A DNA stretch of 64,000 nucleotides from Parus major (Eukaryota; Chordata; Aves; Passeriformes; Paridae), in NCBI RefSeq assembly GCF_001522545.3, contig NC_031773.1, positions 22,952,664 to 23,016,663 of the forward strand. The letters run 5' to 3'. Of this stretch, positions 62,301 to 64,000 are shown in pieces. The notes under the pieces were generated by a model that was not told the origin of the DNA, did no database searches, and saw nothing but the letters and a program-made list of their open reading frames with translations. The translations under genes were made by a program, and so were the position numbers. Position 1 is the first letter of the stretch, and every line of letters starts with the position of its first letter.

Positions 62301-64000
62301 TCAGTGCCCCCTCTTGCACATAGAGGTGCAACTTTGTGCAGCAGTGCATGTGTTTCTGTCCTGAAACAGCTTGTATCCTTTGAAACTAAAAATCAAGCCC
62401 TGAAATGAAGTGCTTGCAGTGCATATGATGGACCTTTTAAATGTTGTATTTATTGAGTTTTACTTGTAAATGGAGCAATCCTGTTAGTAGCTTTAGTGTC
62501 ATTGAGTTGTTGAGTTGATTTCAGATACCATGTCTGCAGTACTATACAGCTGTTAACTGCATCGTATTCTTTGGAGAACAGACTATTCTGTAGCCTCAGG
62601 GCTTTTGTTTAGTATTTTTCCTTTGAAAAAGCAGAAGATAATTGTGAAGTAGTATCAAAATTAAAAAAAAAAAAAAAGGTTGAGAGCAGGAGAAATGAAA
62701 ATGAAATTGGGCATGATTGGACTGGTTTTGCAGTCAGATGTAAATAGTAAATGCGTCAGAGGTGATGGCATGGGAAGTTTGTCAAAGGCTACCTATCACT
62801 GAAAAGAAATAAGCATGGGAGTGAGTGTCCATGTTACGCAAACAAGTTTGAATTTTGTTGCTACAAATTATTAGGTTGTAATCAACTTCTGCTCATACTT
62901 TAAAATATAGATATCTGTATATGTCTCTGTATAGACATATCCATAGAGACCTATAGAGATAGCGAGATGTATAGATACCAATTACTAATTTGAAGATGGA
63001 GATGATAGTCTTTCTCAATTTTTATAGTAATCTGCATAGGTTCACAGGGTAATTCAGGTCAGAAGTGATTTCAGAAAGTTTCTAGTCCAGCTTCTTTAAA
63101 GCTACATCTGCTGTAAACTAGGGCTGGGTTGCCATCTGGTCTTGAAATCCACTAAAGATGGAGACTAAAAAACTTCTCTGAGCAACCAGTTCCACTGACT
63201 GGCTGTGCTCCATGGTGAAATGTCTCCTCACACACAGTCAGAACTTCTGCTTTTGTAGTGTTGATAAACTAAGTTAGTTCTAGACTGATGCAAGTTTTTT
63301 GCTTCCTTACCAAGTTCCTTTATGTTGTTGGCTGTATGTCATGAAGGTCTTGTTATCTTTAATTTTGCTTATCTCTGTGTGATTGACTCTTTTCCCCTAG
63401 CATAAGGTTGTTTCAAGTTTGTAGTGTTACTGGATTTCATTCAGTGTGCTTTTAACTGTGTTTGCACCAGACAAAACATTATCCTTGTATGAATGATCAA
63501 AACCAAGGAAAGATGTCCAAAGCCTTAGTTCTAGAAAAGCTCTCTGGAAGGAGACAGAAATTCTAAGGCAGTTGCTTTAAGACATGAATTTGGGGATCCC
63601 TCTAGTGGTCAATGAACTTAGTATTAAGAAAGACAGTATTGAGAAGTCCTCCCCCCTCTCAGGTATATCCTAGCAAAATAGAATAATCTTTATTGACCAG
63701 ATTTTTGACATGGAGCTATACATCACAAGCAAAATCTAGTATTTTTTCATGTAAAACAGTTGCTTTTTAAAATACAATAGATTTTAATTAAAAAAACAGT
63801 AGTAAAATATTTTGGTTTAAATCTTATTACTTAGTAACAACCAGAAACTCTACAATCTTTTTTTCTCCAGTAGTGCTTTTTTTTTTTTCCTTAATTCTCC
63901 AATCTTGTTCCACCAAAGAATGTGTCATGGATCTGGGAAGATACTTTGCAAACAGAAGTTTTTGAGCTATATTTTACAATGGCTTCATCTTGTAAGCATG
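50210..64000 (+). CDS. ASZ1: ASZ1 (GASZ) gene, 5' part: coding exons 1-4 (3' end off the right edge)
   Basis: ASZ1 is a germ-cell protein with ankyrin repeats, a SAM domain, a leucine zipper and a C-terminal membrane anchor. It sits on the mitochondrial outer membrane and nuage and is needed for piRNA production and transposon silencing. Four exons were found by matching translations to the known vertebrate protein: an acidic N-terminus and the first ankyrin repeats, about 145 codons of a roughly 475-residue protein. Junction phases join (0, 1, 1, 2) and splice sites are GT-AG. The remaining ankyrin repeats, SAM and zipper were not found up to 64000. Divergent from CFTR, as in mammals. Confidence 0.95.
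50315..51882 (+). other. ASZ1: ASZ1 intron 1
   Basis: About 1.6 kb; the first 120 bp belong to the CpG island. A pure A run of about 20 bp lies at 51488-51508. No mobile element recognised. Confidence 0.85.
51883..51979 (+). CDS. ASZ1: ASZ1 exon 2
   Basis: Translates as (Q)[19 protein letters not shown] then [12 protein letters not shown] plus a split Gly codon, aligning with the human segment ending GDVSLVQELLDSG (start of the first ankyrin unit). The donor is TCAG|GTGGGG. The acceptor is ambiguous by three bases: TCTAG|CAG (start 51883) or AGCAG|TTG (start 51886, a NAGNAG acceptor); both keep the frame. Confidence 0.93.
51980..54913 (+). other. ASZ1: ASZ1 intron 2
   Basis: About 2.9 kb bounded by GTGGGG and TTGACAG. 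Contains a polypyrimidine tract (52406-52455) and an AAATT-type repeat (53009-53033). No coding sequence or known mobile element seen. Confidence 0.85.
52406..52455. repeat. Polypyrimidine tract in ASZ1 intron 2
   Basis: About 50 bp of CTTTTTTCTTTTTC-type pyrimidines ending in CCCCTTC. Confidence 0.85.
54914..55036 (+). CDS. ASZ1: ASZ1 exon 3 (ankyrin repeat)
   Basis: The acceptor is TTGACAG|GT and the donor is AATAG|GTGAGA. The translation begins [20 protein letters not shown] and continues [20 protein letters not shown], a clear ankyrin repeat (GWTPLM...AA....[10 protein letters not shown]). It matches human [21 protein letters not shown] closely. 123 bases, phase 1 in and phase 1 out. Confidence 0.96.
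55037..57900 (+). other. ASZ1: ASZ1 intron 3
   Basis: About 2.9 kb bounded by GTGAGA and AAACAG. AT-rich unique sequence; nothing else recognised apart from a short CCTAACCCTAACCC stretch at about 57520-57533 (too short to call telomeric). Confidence 0.85.
57901..58012 (+). CDS. ASZ1: ASZ1 exon 4 (ankyrin repeat)
   Basis: The acceptor is AAACAG|AT and the donor is TGCAG|GTATTG. The translation [20 protein letters not shown], then [17 protein letters not shown], corresponds to human DKQSILITACSAHGSEEQIL...[13 protein letters not shown]. 112 bases, leaving in phase 2. Last exon visible in this window. Confidence 0.96.
59105..59160. repeat. Hairpin flanked by direct repeats
   Basis: A perfect 10-bp stem CAAAGACCTA/TAGGTCTTTG with an AAAA loop (59128-59151) lies between two copies of GCATTATTAA (59105-59114 and 59151-59160). 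The left copy is itself part of an imperfect 22-bp palindrome. Confidence 0.75.
61535..61770 (+). mobile_element. CR1 LINE 3' fragment
   Basis: TTGGATATTAGGAAAAGGTTC, CATGGGAACAGGCTGCTCAG and GTGGGTCCCTTCCAACTCAA in the order of the CR1 3' region, ending at TTCAGTGACTCTAAAG. Sense to ASZ1. 5'-truncated. Confidence 0.88.
62661..62677. repeat. Poly-A tract
   Basis: Run of about 16 A following AAAATT. Confidence 0.85.
63036..63270 (-). mobile_element. Old, diverged CR1-like remnant
   Basis: The plus strand reads ACAGGGTAATTCAGGTCAGA, then TTCTAGTCCAGCTTCTTTAA, CTCTGAGCAACCAGTTCCAC and CACAGTCAGAACTTCTGCTT, matching the reverse complement of CR1 3' consensus blocks in order but with heavy divergence. 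Confidence 0.65.
63598..63611 (-). promoter_or_regulatory. CTCF-like motif in ASZ1 intron 4
   Basis: The minus strand reads TGACCACTAGAGGG; it matches YGRCCASYAGRKGG fully, but the following C and R positions are A and T. Prediction only. Confidence 0.3.

Larger units (their letters stand above)
58013..64000 (+). other. ASZ1: ASZ1 intron 4 (partial)
   Basis: At least 6 kb. Contains a hairpin flanked by direct repeats (59105-59160), a CR1 3' fragment (61535-61770), an A-tract (62661-62677), an old CR1 remnant (63036-63270) and a CTCF-like site (63598-63611). I looked for the next ankyrin exon (human RRLMTPIMYAARDG) and did not see it. Confidence 0.75.

Overview
This is vertebrate nuclear DNA, and almost certainly from a bird. 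The dispersed repeats are avian-type CR1 LINE fragments, recognisable by 3' ends with TTCTATGATTCTATGA-like motifs and a broken reverse transcriptase with an FADD catalytic box. Two divergent (head-to-head) genes are present in the gene order conserved across amniotes, CFTR on the minus strand and ASZ1 on the plus strand. The species cannot be fixed from this window.

Left part (1-28432): the 5' part of CFTR, read right to left. Exons 1-8 are all identifiable with GT-AG splice sites and reading phases that join, giving 373 codons: the lasso N-terminus, TM1-TM6 and the first two intracellular loops of TMD1. Compared with the human protein recalled from general knowledge, exon lengths are identical except exon 3, which carries one extra codon. 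Exon 9 onward lies off the left edge. Introns hold CR1 copies, a probable solo LTR, several perfect palindromes and one unexplained 104-codon ORF.

Middle (28433-50209): about 22 kb of intergenic DNA. It opens with the CFTR CpG-island promoter, including a CRE variant at nearly the human distance from the ATG. About 1.6 kb upstream of the CFTR ATG lies a CGCAC-rich minisatellite flanked by two same-orientation CTCF-like motifs. The rest is AT-rich, with CR1 remnants, simple repeats and no supportable gene.

Right part (50210-64000): ASZ1, read left to right, exons 1-4 (acidic N-terminus and the first ankyrin repeats). It has its own CpG-island promoter with two perfect palindromic CREs 50 bp apart, CACGTG E-boxes, GC boxes and an E2F-type site. 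Later exons lie off the right edge.

The two genes are neighbours but do not share a pathway: CFTR is an epithelial anion channel and ASZ1 is a germ-cell piRNA-pathway protein. I found no new multi-gene system. The most interesting material is in the promoters, the possible insulator between them, and the unexplained palindromes.
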